Of a stretch of 64,000 nt of DNA, positions 1 to 30,357 are shown piece after piece (position 1 is the stretch's first letter; each line of letters begins with the position of its first letter). This stretch comes from Toxorhynchites rutilus septentrionalis (lineage: Eukaryota; Arthropoda; Insecta; Diptera; Culicidae). The notes beneath the pieces are model-generated. The model was given only the letters and a program-made list of their open reading frames with translations, had not been told where the DNA came from and did not search any database. The position numbers and the translations under genes were made by a program. The DNA is taken from NCBI RefSeq assembly GCF_029784135.1, contig NC_073746.1, positions 249,311,494-249,375,493 of the forward strand, read 5' to 3'.

Positions 1-1097
1 TCACCGTACGCTACGCCACTGATTATTTTTCTCACATTTTACTAGAAACAACAATGATATTTGAAAATTCCTATCTGTATCCGAGATTCTGCCCGGGGTC
101 TATTTTCGATGTACCTTATCAGCGTATCGCATGCCATTCATTTTTACAGCGATCACTTACACTCCTAACATATAATTATATGCCACAATTTCCTCAACTT
201 ACCAGCATTATCTCCTCGATATGATTCTCTGGACCATATTGAAACATGAAGTTATTGCACCAGGCATCGCCATGATTCAGCACGCTAAATCCTTCCGGAT
301 TCGCTCGCGACACCTTGACCAACTCACCGAACATTGACGATCCAAAGTCTTCCTATCAATACGAAACAGATCCATGTTAACATCTATTCAACTAAACGCA
401 AGCATGGATATACCATCAAATCAGCATAAAAGTCACCGTTTGGCCAGGTTCGCATTGCACTCACGATCGACTGAGATTGGGACTCCGCATGTTTCTCGAA
501 GAAAGCTTCCGATCGCTCCACGTAGATCCCTTCTCGGAACATCTCGCTATAGTTTCCATGCCGGTGGTGATAAACAGCGGAGGCCGCATGAAACTGGGCT
601 AATCTTTTCAAAACCACTTCCGCATGGCCACGATCAAGTCCGTTCAACCTATCGACCATTTTAAAATTTTCCTCAGCCAAATCATCCAACACCAGAGCCT
701 CGGTGGGATCGGTACTATGTTTCCAACATTTCGGCGCGAGAGCTACACTAGATCCTTTCTCGTGATATAATTGTTCAAAGCCGGGAATTAATTTCGTGTA
801 TAGTTCCGTTTCTTTGGGGAACACGTTCATCATCTGCATGAATTCATCCGCGGCACTTAATTGTGGTTGCACTTTTAAAACGAACGATAGTTTTTTCGAC
901 AGCCCGTTCGCACAATCGACATCCACTGTTGCTCTGTATAGTTTTGCTACATAGTTGTCCCCTGTTTCGGTAGCAGGTTTTACGTGAATTTCAACAATTT
1001 TGAATTGGTTCTCACTTAACTGCAACTTCTTACTTGCCACATCAACGAAATATTCTCCGGTTATCCATGACGGAATTTCGTTTGTTAATTCGGCCAT
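1..1097 (-). CDS. EcKinase-like (CHK domain, EcKL) gene A, 5' part, runs off the window
   Basis: Member of the insect EcKinase/CHK family (ecdysteroid-kinase-like proteins, predicted small-molecule phosphotransferases, cytosolic). Exon 1 is 1097-414 (228 aa, starting MAELTNEIPSWI). It ends ATG|GTATAT, and a 61-nt intron leads to an acceptor at 353. Exon 2 is 352-203 (50 codons, phase 0) and ends CTG|GTAAGT. Exon 2 carries the family's catalytic-loop signature HGDAWCNNFM. The next exon, which should hold the D-x-Q metal-binding motif, is not in the 202 bases left, so the gene is cut by the window edge. Exon 1 covers what is exons 1-3 in gene B, so two introns differ between the paralogues, while exon 2 matches exon 4 of gene B in length (150 nt). 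The start is the first Met of the open exon. The exact substrate cannot be told from sequence. Confidence 0.88.
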
Positions 1098-2277
1098 TTC
1101 ACATTAACCTTGCACAAAACACGAGTGACTTAATTGGAAGCGATGCAAGAACGAACTGTTAACGACTGATGTCCAATGTACCTGTTTTATTGTTTCATTT
1201 GTCGACGGTTTGCCTCTCTGACTGCGTAGTAATTGAGGAAGGCGTTAAATGTTCGCTCTTAGATAAACACCGCGCGTATAACGTTTATGTGGTCATGGCA
1301 TAGGACGCAAGTACATCAGGCTGTAGAACCCGCTAAATTCATCTATCCACAACCTAGTATCTAATCGATGTCCCCGATGTTCGAATATGTAAACGATGAT
1401 GTGCGAAACCCGAATTCACTATCTAATCACTATCCATGTCAGCCTTTTGGCTGATAGTCTAATTCTGCTGAATGTAATCTCCGATGGGTTTGAAAATAGG
1501 AAAATGACTGGTTGTGCTATTTAAAGGAGGAAATGTGACGTGGTATTTTCATCCGACGTTCCGTTGTTCGATATATTTTTAATATACTCCACACAAAGCA
1601 GATAATTACGACGATACCAAATCATCTTATCATAGATATTTCGGCGTGCCCTGAACATAATAAAAAAATATTATCGTACATGGCACAGCAACTGGAAATA
1701 CTGAAATGGAATCGGGAACAATTTTTTAGTATTTATTTTGGGTCATACGGGCACACGGTGATATTGAATGCTTCGAGAAATTTGCAGATCGGATCGAGAT
1801 GCAACCAAAGAGATTTGACGAGAAAATGTACTCCACCTAAGGGCACGAATGGAAGCTTGACGTTGGGCTGTGATTATTCGAAGAAAAAAAAAAAAGGAGG
1901 ATGGTGTCCAAAACTCGACCGCATTGTTAATGTAGGACTACGAACAAATTGCATTTAATTCGCCTTCAATTTAATCATCACTTTCGATATTAACTTAGAA
2001 AGAAACGAAATTTTATAGTTAACTCTTTAGTAGAATGATTGGTGGCCCTGATATGGGAATTTGCTGTAACTTTATCATAGCCTTTGAAACAGATTTTCTT
2101 ATTTTCATATTATGTCTCAGCCTCAGCATATGTCGTTGGCTGATTGCTGTCTAGAGGGAAAATAAAAAAGGACGTCACTGAGTCAAATAATTTGAAACTC
2201 TCGGCTGATGTAATGTTACGCACGCTGAACCAAGCAGCGAACGCATACTTTTCAGAAAAAAACATCCTTGTAGATGG
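1098..2277. other. Upstream region of EcKinase-like gene A; nothing else recognised
   Basis: No coding exon is recognisable. On the minus strand a TCAGT initiator-like pentamer lies at 1165-1169, about 70 nt upstream of the start codon, and could mark the transcription start. I see no TATA box at the right distance. A 92-codon open frame at 1680-1958 (+) resembles nothing I know. Confidence 0.4.
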
Positions 2278-2855
2278 GAATTTGAGTGGATTAGGTTTAA
2301 GTCCCGAGTAACCGCGGGTAAACGGTATTAATCTTAATTTAGTTTTAAGTGTTTTGGTTTTTGGAAGTTTTCATAATATCTGTAAAAATTACAAAAATGA
2401 AGACAAGAAAAGAGATAACTCTGCAAAAAGTAAAAAAAGAAGATGCCAAACCAAAAAGAAAATGTTATAATACAAAATGAGTGAAACGCAATAATTATGT
2501 GAAAATGTGTAGGTGGATTGTATGAATGGAAAAATGATTGGAATTGTAAATGGAATTTGAGTGGATTAGGTTTAAGTCCCGAATAACCACGGGTAAACGG
2601 TATTAATCTTAGGTCTGTAAAAATTACAAAAATTAATACAAGAAATGAGATAACTCTGTAAAAATGAAGAAAAAAAGAAGATGTCAAAACCAAAAGAAAA
2701 TGTTATAATACAAAATGCGTGAAACGCAATAATTATGTAAATATGTGTGGGTGGATTGTAGGAATGGGAAAATGAGTGGAAGTGTGAATGGGAATTTGAA
2801 TGGATTAGGTTAAGTCCCGAGTAACCGCCGGTAAACGGTATAAATTTTAAGTTAG
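2278..2855. repeat. Tandem repeat, two and a quarter units of about 240-275 bp
   Basis: The block beginning GAATTTGAGTGGATTAGG and continuing through AACCGCGGGTAAACGGTATT recurs at 2278, 2553 and 2792. Units 1 and 2 are alike over most of their length (spacings 275 and 239 bp, the difference being an indel in the A-rich part) and the third is cut after about 60 bp. I find no coding capacity and no known family. Confidence 0.85.
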
Positions 2856-3949
2856 TTTTAGTCAGTCAAGCGCACGGAAAATGGTTGAAAACGTTGTTAA
2901 ATTGTTAATGTAATAATAATAATAATTGAATTCCTGGTTGTTCCGGAATTTCGAATTCTCGGAAACGCAGTCGCCGACAAGCCAACCTGCGAGAGGAGGA
3001 TAGAACAATCTCAAGATATTCCCTTCTCTCCATATGATATCTTCCGTTGGGTGAAACATTATTCATCTAAGCCGGGATATAGCCTGGAGAAACTTTCATC
3101 CCACCCATCTTCACAAAATGAAAAACACAACACTTTCTATGTTCGACCGATACAACAGTCTCCGGCAAGGTCACATTTTCTTTACACACTCCTACTTCTT
3201 TGACAAAGCGGAACAACCCTTATGTTCGGACTGAGCTCGAAACTCCTTGAACCGTCCTTGTTTATGACAGATCAAAGCTGAAATTTATTACAATTAGTTT
3301 GTAACAATTTGTTTCTTAAATTTATAATGAAACTTACATTCATAGTTTCGTTCTATTCCCCTTGAAGATGCCTGTACAATAATTTTCGAGCCTAATTTGA
3401 GATGTTTTAATGTGATTGTAAAGTTGAATAATAACTATATTATATTAAACATTCACTTTCAGCGTTATGAGAAACGACTTGAATTATTGATTCTCCCACT
3501 GATATTCTATATCCTTTTTTTATTTACAGGCAGGGTTGCCAACTATAATTTTTCAAAAATCAAGAAGAATGGAAATAAAAATCAGGAAGAAATCCGTGAT
3601 GATTGTTGGGAAAACAAAAGCATCATTTTTATAGACAGGCATACACTTATTTTATTGTATATGCACAGTTTTGTTTCACAATATTCCGCCATCTTTTACG
3701 CAGTTTGGAAATTCTATTCTCCCAGAATAAGTATGCATTCTTGTCGAAAACTATTAATAGTATTTTTTTATGTTCTTCCAATAGCCAATATCCGGTTAGT
3801 TTAAGCTGATATGATAACACGTCCCAGTCGGACACCAAAATTTTTCGTTGTGTTTATGAAGTGAGTCGCTTTTTCAACGCAATGAAGATACAATCCATTT
3901 TAGGTTTTTCGGTCAAATTGTTGACTAACAATATTACACATTATGCATA
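2856..3949. other. No recognisable gene
   Basis: AT-rich spacer. The sequence CAGGGTTGCCAAC at about 3530 looks like a hAT-type terminus, but no partner end or target duplication was found. The open frames here show no family resemblance. Confidence 0.4.
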
Positions 3950-4234
3950 CAGTCAATCGCAAAATTGAATATACAACTCGTGCTGGTTTGTTATTGTTGA
4001 GTTTTTCGGGGTTTAAAAATAAATGATAAAATGCGATTTATACACATCGTAAAATCGATCTATTTTATTCTCATGTAGTGATCAGCAAAAAATTAAAATG
4101 GTCACATTTCTACTTCATGTTTAAAATACAAACAAAAAATCTCCAATTAAGACGTAGCAAAATTGAGTGTTCAAGTTTTTCTTAAAACGAAAATTGAAAT
4201 CAGTTCAGAAATGTTAATAGATGACAAAAATCTA

Positions 4235-5610
4235 TTCCCCAGTATTTGGTATGGCTTCACTTTGGCCTCCAGCACTTTCTGCAAGCACCGAGGCGAGATT
4301 CTTGGGCACTGTAGACGGAAGTACCTCCCAGATCTCCGTAATCGTCATTTTGATGGATGGATGGTTCTTAATTTCCCACCACATATACTCAATTGTGTTC
4401 AAGTTCGGTGATTTTGGAGGTGTTTTGAGTTGATTGGGACATTATAGAGCTGGCATTCTAGCACCACGAAGTCAGTTTGCCTCGGGTCATTATTCTGTTA
4501 AAAGTAGTAATCACGAACACGAAGGGAGACCGAATTTCTGAACGGGAGGCTGCAGGTTACGTTTCAAGAGGATCAATTAAGCCATCTTGTCATCGCCGAA
4601 TCGATGAATACCATGGTTCTAGTTCCAGAAGCCGCCAATGCACCATGCATTATCTGACTACCACCGCCGTGTTTTATTGTGATAACCAAATTCTGAATCT
4701 GAAGCACCGATCCTGGTTTCCTCAACGCCGTTTGTCTTCCATTCGATTCAAAGATATTGGTTTTCGGCTCATCCGTCTAAAAGACCTTGTTCCAGAACTA
4801 CATAGGTCTGTCTACGTATGCCTTAACAAACTGTAGTCGTTTTTTCATATTCACCTTTGAGATGTAATACTTTTCACGGCCAACACGACCTGTCAGATTG
4901 TTCCTGTATGCTGCTCTTCGGACAGTGTCTGTACAGACGGGTCTTCCAATGATGCCGGCTACTTCGGTAGTCAATTCAGGAATGATTGTTTTAGGGTTCT
5001 TTCGCAATGTTCGAACAATTACCCGTTCATCATCAGAAGATAGGATCCGTTTGCGTTATCTAGCGGGAGATTTTCCATGGTTCCTTCGTATTCCCACTTG
5101 TTTATGATTTACTTTACTGAAGAGTGGGTTCTTCCGACAGCAGCTACTATTTCCTGCAATATCTTTCCACGATAATTCATACTTATTATCATTGTACGTG
5201 TAACAATATCTATTTATGTTCTTCGCCTGGGGCTTACCTATCGGATTCACTTAGGGCACTAGGAAGGCAATCTGACTTACCGGTTAGAGACATCTTAGCT
5301 AGTCGTGACCTCAACCTTATGTTTTCTCTTTACCAATTTATCAAAAGAAATGACATCTCTGTTTGATTCCTTCCCTTCTCATCAAACCGAACTACCCCAC
5401 TGGCTCCATCCTAGTCCTAAATCCTGATCCTGTCCAATTAATCTAGTGTAAGATTCAGTTATTATTAAATTGTTAGTCTTAATTATATAGAAAATAAGGT
5501 ATATTTTAAGATGAAATTTGACTCTGTAAACGTTAGATAATAAGTAATTGAGTCTGATTAATAAACGTTTTTGGGAAAAAAAATTTCCTTCAGCTTGCCA
5601 TTTTGATAAA
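4235..5610 (-). pseudogene. Tc1 transposase pseudogene
   Basis: Read on the minus strand across several stops and frameshifts, this shows a Tc1 transposase from near its N-terminus (about 5600) to the DDE end. Seen in order are the second helix-turn-helix (GRTHSSVK), a conserved linker (RKNPKTIIPELTTEV, GRPVCTDTVRRA, REKYYISKVNMKKRLQF), the first catalytic region in the degraded form TDEPK, a KHGGG loop, and the C-terminal PNLNTIEYMW block holding the catalytic Glu. Stops between these blocks rule out a working protein. The reading frame is split between residues about 5 and 15 by the LINE fragment at 5225-5588. Confidence 0.72.
5225..5588 (+). mobile_element. 5'-truncated LINE (I-like) fragment nested in the Tc1 element
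   Basis: The open end encodes the last part of an ORF2, including SLRALGRQSDLPVRDIL and the terminal FIKRNDISV followed by a stop at about 5364. A 3' UTR follows with AATAAA and a short A-rich tail at about 5575-5583. The same C-terminal pattern (ALRAKGRQSDIPVRDIL ... RNADVNV) ends the decayed LINE at 59.3-62.6 kb, so the two are relatives. The fragment sits within the Tc1 transposase start region. A clear target duplication was not seen. Confidence 0.65.
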
Positions 5611-5762
5611 AACAAATTCAAACATCAATAAAAAAAAACAAAAACCAACACTGCCCAAGGAATGGTTAAGGAAAGGAAAAGTACGCTAATTCGCAAAGAA
5701 ACTTACTCGCAAGACTAATTTGTTCGGAGAAATTAAAGGTGTACACTCAATTTTGCGATGCC

Positions 5763-6520
5763 TAGAATATAGATTGTTCTCAATTTTTAGGAATAAACAA
5801 TTAGCAGAAAACTTTTCTCGGAAACACAACAATTGTTAAGCGAAAATCTTATTAGATTTGCAGGTGGAATAAATGAACTCCTAGAATGAAAATTATAAAT
5901 TAAAATTTACTTTTCCGTATCGTGTATTCTACTTAAAAGAGGAATACGTTTCTTCTCGCAAATGAGGACAAGTATTAAACAATAACTGTATCGGATAAAT
6001 ATTTTATTTTATAATGATGAGTTTTTACGAAAATAGCAGAAAATGTATACACAAATGGTTAACAAGGAGTAAGAACTACGTGTTTCAAGCATTAAAAAAC
6101 ACCAAGAAGTTATTTTCATTCAAAATATAACGATTTGAAACTGCCTTCGAGCGTCAGAGCAGAGGTTTTCAGATTTTTTTTCATGGCAGAGCACTTTCAA
6201 TTTGGGCTTGTTATTGAACCAATAACACTTATTTGCCAACAATTATGTTAGAAATACTCTTATTAAGTATCTCTATGAAAACCGTATTCAAATTCAATTG
6301 TTGTATAAAGATATTGAGAGAAATATCACATTGACTGATTATCACGAAAAACATATAAAAAACAGTCAACAAAATAAGCTCTGCACGCTCTATGCTGAAA
6401 TGTATGACTCTGCTCTTTATATCAATTCATACTGGTATTATTTCTAAACATTTTCACTGATTTATTGCGCTGCATTGCCATTTCATGTAAAAGAACGGTT
6501 CATTTTTATTGAGAGTAAAT
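5763..6520. other. No recognisable gene
   Basis: AT-rich sequence without a convincing open frame, terminal repeat or tandem structure. Confidence 0.4.
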
Positions 6521-7735
6521 GTACGGGGTGGAACGGGCATACCTGCTTGGGGCATTATGACCAGGTATTTTTTCAACATAACCTGTAAAAACAGCTGTCA
6601 AAATTTGTAAATATGGTTAGAAACAGTTAAATGTGGAATCATGGTGCGAAATTATATCAGAACATACGATTGTAAGAAGTGGTCACAGACCTTGAACGCG
6701 GCCACCGATGCAGCGAAGAGAAGTACGACAGTATGACAAGCATCCTTAGTGCAGTGTGTCCCGCGAAACACTTAAACATTATCTACGTTGTACAGACCCT
6801 TTGCTGCTCCATACTTCTCACCCTTCCAATAGTCAAAAGCAATTAGCCGGAATCGATTGGCTGGCTGGTTTTCGAAAGTGTCACCGACAAATCTCACTTC
6901 GGACACCAGAAGCAACATCCGCCGCTAGGACTAAATGATTCAATCGCGTTGCAGTTGGGAAATTCTACGATTTACTGGAGGACTTACAGCAGAAATAAAC
7001 ACTCCACCAGAAGGGCAATTCAACGTCGATAAAACATCAGTGATTCCAGTAACTATCTTTGTTTCCATAGGAGCAGCAAGTAAACTAAAAATTATTATCT
7101 TTATTCAACAGGTGCAGACCAAAAATTCCAAGATATCAGCAATGCGGAGAAAAAGGCAGATGAGCGCAGGGTGCTGAGCAAGGAATAACCATTATAAAAT
7201 ATTCCACAGGACACCTTATGTTGCTACTGTGGGACACAATTCAGTTTCTCTACGGGTGGCGATAAACGAAACCAATGCTATCGATGCACAGATATTCTTT
7301 GTTCCTGATTTGAGCAACGTAAAATTGTAGTCCGATCACTTTGATCACATTGTTATTTTTTATACATGCAAACTGAATGGAATCCAATGAAATACAAGTA
7401 AAAGTTGCAAAATAGAACAATCTTTCGTTTTATGAATTCATTGCGTTATTCCCCTACGAAAACATGCTTAAATTATTGAATCAATAAACATGGTCATATT
7501 GCCTCGCATGGTGACCTATTTTGCCTCGTAGTGTTTTCGATCGATGGAAATGGAACACATTTTTAAAAGTGTAATTTTTCCACATAAATCTTTTTTAAAA
7601 CGTATTCATACAATCTACATCGATCAATAAGGTTTCAAATCGTGAGGTTTTAATATGTAGCATAATTCATAGATGTTCCTACATGATTTAGGACGTTTCG
7701 TTCTTAGGGGGACCATATTGCCCCTATCTACCCTA
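6521..7735 (+). mobile_element. Degenerate pogo/Tigger-like DNA transposon
   Basis: The two ends are imperfect inverted repeats: the left begins GGGGTGGAACGGGCATA, and the right, read inward, begins GGGTAGATAGGGGCAATA. Each is preceded by TGTA. A broken CENP-B/jerky-type transposase lies between them on the plus strand. Length and terminal pattern fit a pogo-group element with internal loss. Confidence 0.55.
6641..7200 (+). pseudogene. pogo/Tigger (CENP-B-like) transposase fragment
   Basis: Starting at an ATG at 6641 the frame gives a psq-type helix-turn-helix region (MVRNYIRTYDCKKWS ... AATDAAKRS), broken by one stop. Then follow IDWLAGFRKC and LSLRTPEATSAARTK-type residues of the CENP-B DNA-binding domain, and FNVDKTSV, the start of the DDE domain with Glu replaced by Lys in the usual DET. 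The remainder of the catalytic domain is missing. Frameshifts near 6935 and 7180 make it a relic. Confidence 0.65.
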
Positions 7736-8499
7736 CACGTTGATCATCTTTTGTCTGTCAAAAAGTGTCAAATATTTAGTTTTTCTCAAACAGTGTACGA
7801 GCACCCTATGAAATGTATTTTGTATTTTCGAAAACGCGAACTGCTTCGCAATAGATAGATGATAAGCGAAGGAAAGAATAAATATTTAAGTACGGACCAG
7901 ACCTATAATGACAGTTGTCATTTTCAATCAGATTTTTTTTTATTTATTACAGATAATTTCAATTCAGATAAAATGAAATGTACAAAAAAGAAGGAAAAAA
8001 TCATGACCATTTCAGAAAAATCAGGCAAAATTGAGTGTTTGTCAGGGTACCAGGGAACGTGCCAAAAAGTCTGGGAAATCCTGAAAAATCAGGAAGGTTG
8101 GCATCTCTGTTCGCGACTGTCATTTCGAAGAATGACTCGTTTGGAAGGAATCTAGGGAAGGAATCGTCGTGCAAATCCATACCTACGTGAATGCAAGCGA
8201 GAACGGTTTGGTGCTTATCGTTTAACTTCGTTTTCAGGAAATAGCATAGTCACGCTGCTAAAATTTCTCCTCATACTCTGAATTGCGTAATCGGAGATTG
8301 GTTCATCGGTAAGATGGACAGGCGGCTTCGATGTTAAACATTTTGAGTGGTTTAATTACAAAACTCAATTCGTTGATGGTTAACAGAAAAGCGATATAAA
8401 GGATGTATGGAAAAGTAAGTTCATTTGTAGGTGGAGAACTTAAATTATTGACATAATTGTACTTGTGGCTTGAAACGGACAGTTGCCAGTGGGAGTGGG
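7736..8499. other. No recognisable gene; possible small repeat near 7.9-8.1 kb
   Basis: A stretch at about 7980-8113 rich in short AAATCAGG-type blocks ends with a possible inverted terminus (CAGAGATGCCAACCTTCC read on the minus strand at 8095-8113). It lacks a partner end, so it is not called as an element. Confidence 0.35.
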
Positions 8500-8880
8500 A
8501 TGGACTGGGAAAAGTTTGTCTATTCTATTTCTAAGGAATGCTCTGCGTCCATAAACGGAAATGGCGGACAATTTTTGTGATTACGATGCATTCAAACATT
8601 GATTTATGGAAAGAGAAACAGTGTTTTTTCAACCAAGAACTTTGGTGTAGGCTCGTGCATGATTTGGGTGGGATTCTGTGCAACCGGAAAAATCAAATAG
8701 CTTTCACATCCTTCAAAATGAATAGCAATGATTACATATGTGTTCTGGGATCCTCTCCTTTGCCGTTTTTGCGTAGATCATGTCGCAAAAAATCACATTC
8801 TAGCAAGACAATGTCGCTATTATTAGGAAAGGAAACTAAGCAATGGATAGTACGCAGAATCTACGCTGATTCGCGGTTGA
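8500..8880 (+). pseudogene. Tc1-like transposase fragment
   Basis: Short blocks typical of the middle of a Tc1 transposase can be read with frame changes. They include a WKEKQCFF block, a degraded glycine-rich VMVWGG-type region (seen as LGGILC), KMNSNDYICVLGS, LLPFLRR-type residues (here PLPFLRRSCRK) and a shifted QQDN-type remnant. Both ends are missing, and the next element begins at 8938 just beyond it. The call rests on remembered family motifs only. Confidence 0.5.
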
Positions 8881-8937
8881 TGAACCAATTATTGACATGT
8901 AAATCTTCAGATTGTTTTGAATTTTTCATTGATAATA

Positions 8938-10939
8938 CAGGTCGACTCGATTATCCGGGATTCAATTATCCGGAATTTTAGACTCGATTATCCGTAGTAT
9001 TTTATTTTTTATTTTCGTAAATTTTGTATAATTTATATAATAATTCCATATTGAATAGCTAATATGGGTATCTAATGAAAGGACTTGACTAGTAGAACAC
9101 AGTTATTTATGAAAAATTCAATTCCAAAATGGCCGCCACCACAAGATGGTGCCATATATATTTATTTCACAACCCCATCAATAGCCATCAAGCCATTTTT
9201 TAACGAAGGCCAAATTGAATTTTTCAAGATCATGGACTGTGTTTGGATTTCGATCAAAATCGAATGATACACAATGTGTCATGCAAGTAACCTCTCACGA
9301 ACATATAACCAAATATGAGAGGATCATTCAGATACTTGCATGAATGACAGTAATCACTTGTGTTACACTAAATGATTAAACCAAGAGAGGAACGAAGACT
9401 GTTGTCTGCATATTCGAGGTGTATCAAACATCGCAAACCATTTCCGAAGCCTGCGTACAAGTTTGAAGCGCATATATCGTCCCGCTCTACTATAGCGAGA
9501 ACAGAAAAGTGAAAAGCAATAAATGATACAAGAAAAATTACGTCATCATTCGGTCACCATTTGCGGAGAGCAACGAATGGGAAAAGAGAGCGTATAGTCA
9601 TATAGAGTTTTACTATGCGGTCTATATGAATATACATATTTCAAGGGATAGCGGCGTTGAAAATGGAAAATATGATCTGTCTACCCTTCCCTTAGCCTCT
9701 ATCGAGCTAAATAATCATATAGTTTGCACTCTTTGAAATTTAAAAATCAAGATCTGCTATATTAGCTGAATATGAATCATTCGCTTTGCGTAGTCCATAC
9801 GATCCTGCTGTTTCATGATGCATGGAGAGGTCGATGTGCATATGTTAGAGGCAAAAAAGAAAATAAACTATCTGCACCGAAAGCGTATATGATGGTTTTG
9901 CTTGCGTGTCGGTGTATCATGAAGTGCGAACCGATGCAGAGTTGTCTCGTTTTCTTTTGTGTCGTGATTTGCAGCACGTAACAACAAAAGAATGCCGCTG
10001 GGGGAAATGATTTGTGTATGATCATATTTGAACGAACGAAAGCAATTGTTTCAGTGAATGGATCATTTGGCAAACACTGATCATGGACTACGCAGTCAAT
10101 AGACAGTAGAATTAAATGTGTGTTCCAAATTTAAGATCAATCAGTCAACAGGAAGGAGGTCAATTTTCTGTTATTGTGGGACAACCCTACAAACATTCAA
10201 ACATACATAGAAACAGGCCAAGCTGAATGAAACCATTTAAAGAGTAATTAGTTGTTTGGGGACTGCGGCCATCTTTGAATCGGATTTTTCGTTATCTGCT
10301 ATGTTCTACTAGTCGAGAACTTTCTTTTGATACCCATATTGATGTGGCTTTGAAAAAAAAAAATATGGCGCCATTGTATTCTATTTGTCAATCCCTTTCA
10401 TTTGATATACATATTTATGGGGTTTGGAGAAAATTTGTAATCCGCCATTTTGTAACGGTCGCCATCTTTGATTTACATTTTCCCTAAATAATTGTGTTCT
10501 ACTGGTCAAGCCCTTTCATTTGATACATATATTGATGGGGTTTTGGTAAAACCCATGTTGATGGGATTTTGAGAAAATATGTACATAATCCGCCATTTTG
10601 TAACGGTCGCCATCTTGGATTTTCAAGATCATTGAATACACAGTTTTATAGGACACCAGAGATAAAGATGTGTTCCAAATTTCAGATCAAACGGTCAACA
10701 GGAAGGGGGTTAAATTTCTATTAAGGTGGTACAGCGCTACAGACAAAGTTACAAGGTTACAAAGTCACAAACATACAAACGGGTCAACCTAGATAAAACC
10801 GTTTAATAAATAAGTGCAAATCATAATTATATTACGTTTTCCGACAGACAATTCGTTTTTTTTATGACTCGATTATCCGGATGATTCGATTATCCGGAGT
10901 GAAAAAAAATAAATACTCCGGATAATCGAGTCTAACCTG
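8938..10939. mobile_element. 2.0-kb non-autonomous TA-flanked DNA element
   Basis: The ends are inverted repeats sharing CAGGT, two variable bases, then GACTCGATTATCCGG. Each end is flanked by TA (8936-8937 and 10940-10941), as expected for the Tc1/mariner/pogo superfamily. The right end also carries a palindromic double copy of the GATTATCCGGA motif. No transposase is visible inside. The interior holds the degenerate tandem repeat at 10255-10640, so this is a deletion derivative or a large MITE. Confidence 0.75.
10255..10640. repeat. Degenerate tandem repeat of about 110-120 bp
   Basis: The sequence alternates blocks like CCCTTTCATTTGATA, ATTGATGGGGTTT and CCGCCATTTTGTAACGG three times or so (around 10310, 10395, 10510, 10590). 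After it comes a low-complexity run of ACAAAG/ACATAC blocks to about 10790, as seen at 3' ends of some dispersed insect repeats. Confidence 0.65.
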
Positions 10940-11243
10940 TACTTATGAATTTTGAAATGGTCTTATAAAAACTAGACAGCTGAAATTATCATATTTAAGT
11001 CCAATAAATGAACAAACGAGGTTGAACCATTTGCAGAACAGATCCATTTCGTTTTAATTTGATTTCCTGATGTTTTATCTATTCAACCCAATCTGTAAAA
11101 TAAAATTTCGCTTTCGTGCTTTTACAAGGTGTCATATTTTTTGTTATTTACATGGTCTTAAAATCCAGAGTTGAAGAAATATACATTTTTCACTTATTTT
11201 TTGCTACTTGCATGTACATTGAAACACAAATTACAACATTTGT
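10940..11243. other. 3' flank of EcKinase-like gene B
   Basis: Downstream of the stop codon of gene B on the minus strand. I find no AATAAA on that strand within 250 nt, so the polyadenylation site is not assigned. Confidence 0.4.
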
Positions 11244-29910
<18,667 letters not shown>

Positions 29911-30345
29911 TTTAATATTTAGTTTACGCGGTTAACACAAATCACAGATCGCACCTACTCGACTCAGACACGCGCACACAACTGGCTGCTGACCGTACGA
30001 CTGGACTGTTCGTTTGATGATTTGCGTCAAACTCATCAACAGTTTTATCTAGCCGTAGATTTTGTGCATACAACAAAAACCGGGAGTATCAGGCATAGTT
30101 GTAGTCGTAAGTGAGCTGGAAAGCTCGTGTGAAAAAACTATTCGTCATAATGAAATTTGTGTCATTTGGAACCTTTTCAGGAGAAGTATTGTCCAAATTT
30201 CATTCCCATTACACGTGTGACCCCTCCGATTAGAATATGTACATTATTCGATTCAGTGACATAACACAACATGGTTTAAACACTTCAATCATATCATATC
30301 GTCGTTATCACTAACAATGTGACTCTGAAATTCAAGGAGCGATAG
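29911..30345. other. Upstream region of EcKinase-like gene B
   Basis: Presumed 5' UTR and promoter of gene B on the minus strand. A CCAGTT initiator-like sequence lies about 80 nt upstream of the ATG. No TATA box is evident. It is bounded by the LINE inserted at 30358. Confidence 0.35.
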
Positions 30346-30357
30346 TCACGTTGAGTG

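Larger units (their letters stand above)
3950..5762 (-). mobile_element. Degenerate Tc1-family DNA transposon
   Basis: The left end reads TA|CAGTCAATCGCAAAATTG, the usual TA|CAGT start of Tc1 elements. The right end is the diverged inverted copy ending before TA at 5763-5764. A second internal copy of the terminal motif (GCAAAATTGAGTGTTC, about 4156) lies roughly 200 bp inside the left end, as in IR/DR-type Tc1 elements. The element carries a broken transposase on the minus strand and is interrupted near its transposase start by a LINE fragment (about 5225-5588). Confidence 0.72.

Noticed and set aside
1680..1958. A 92-codon open frame upstream of EcKinase-like gene A
   Set aside because: No recognisable domain, no coding-like neighbours, and low-complexity lysine run; left as spacer.
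7917..8113. Small element with GCCAACCTTCC terminus
   Set aside because: Only one end could be seen, with no target duplication.
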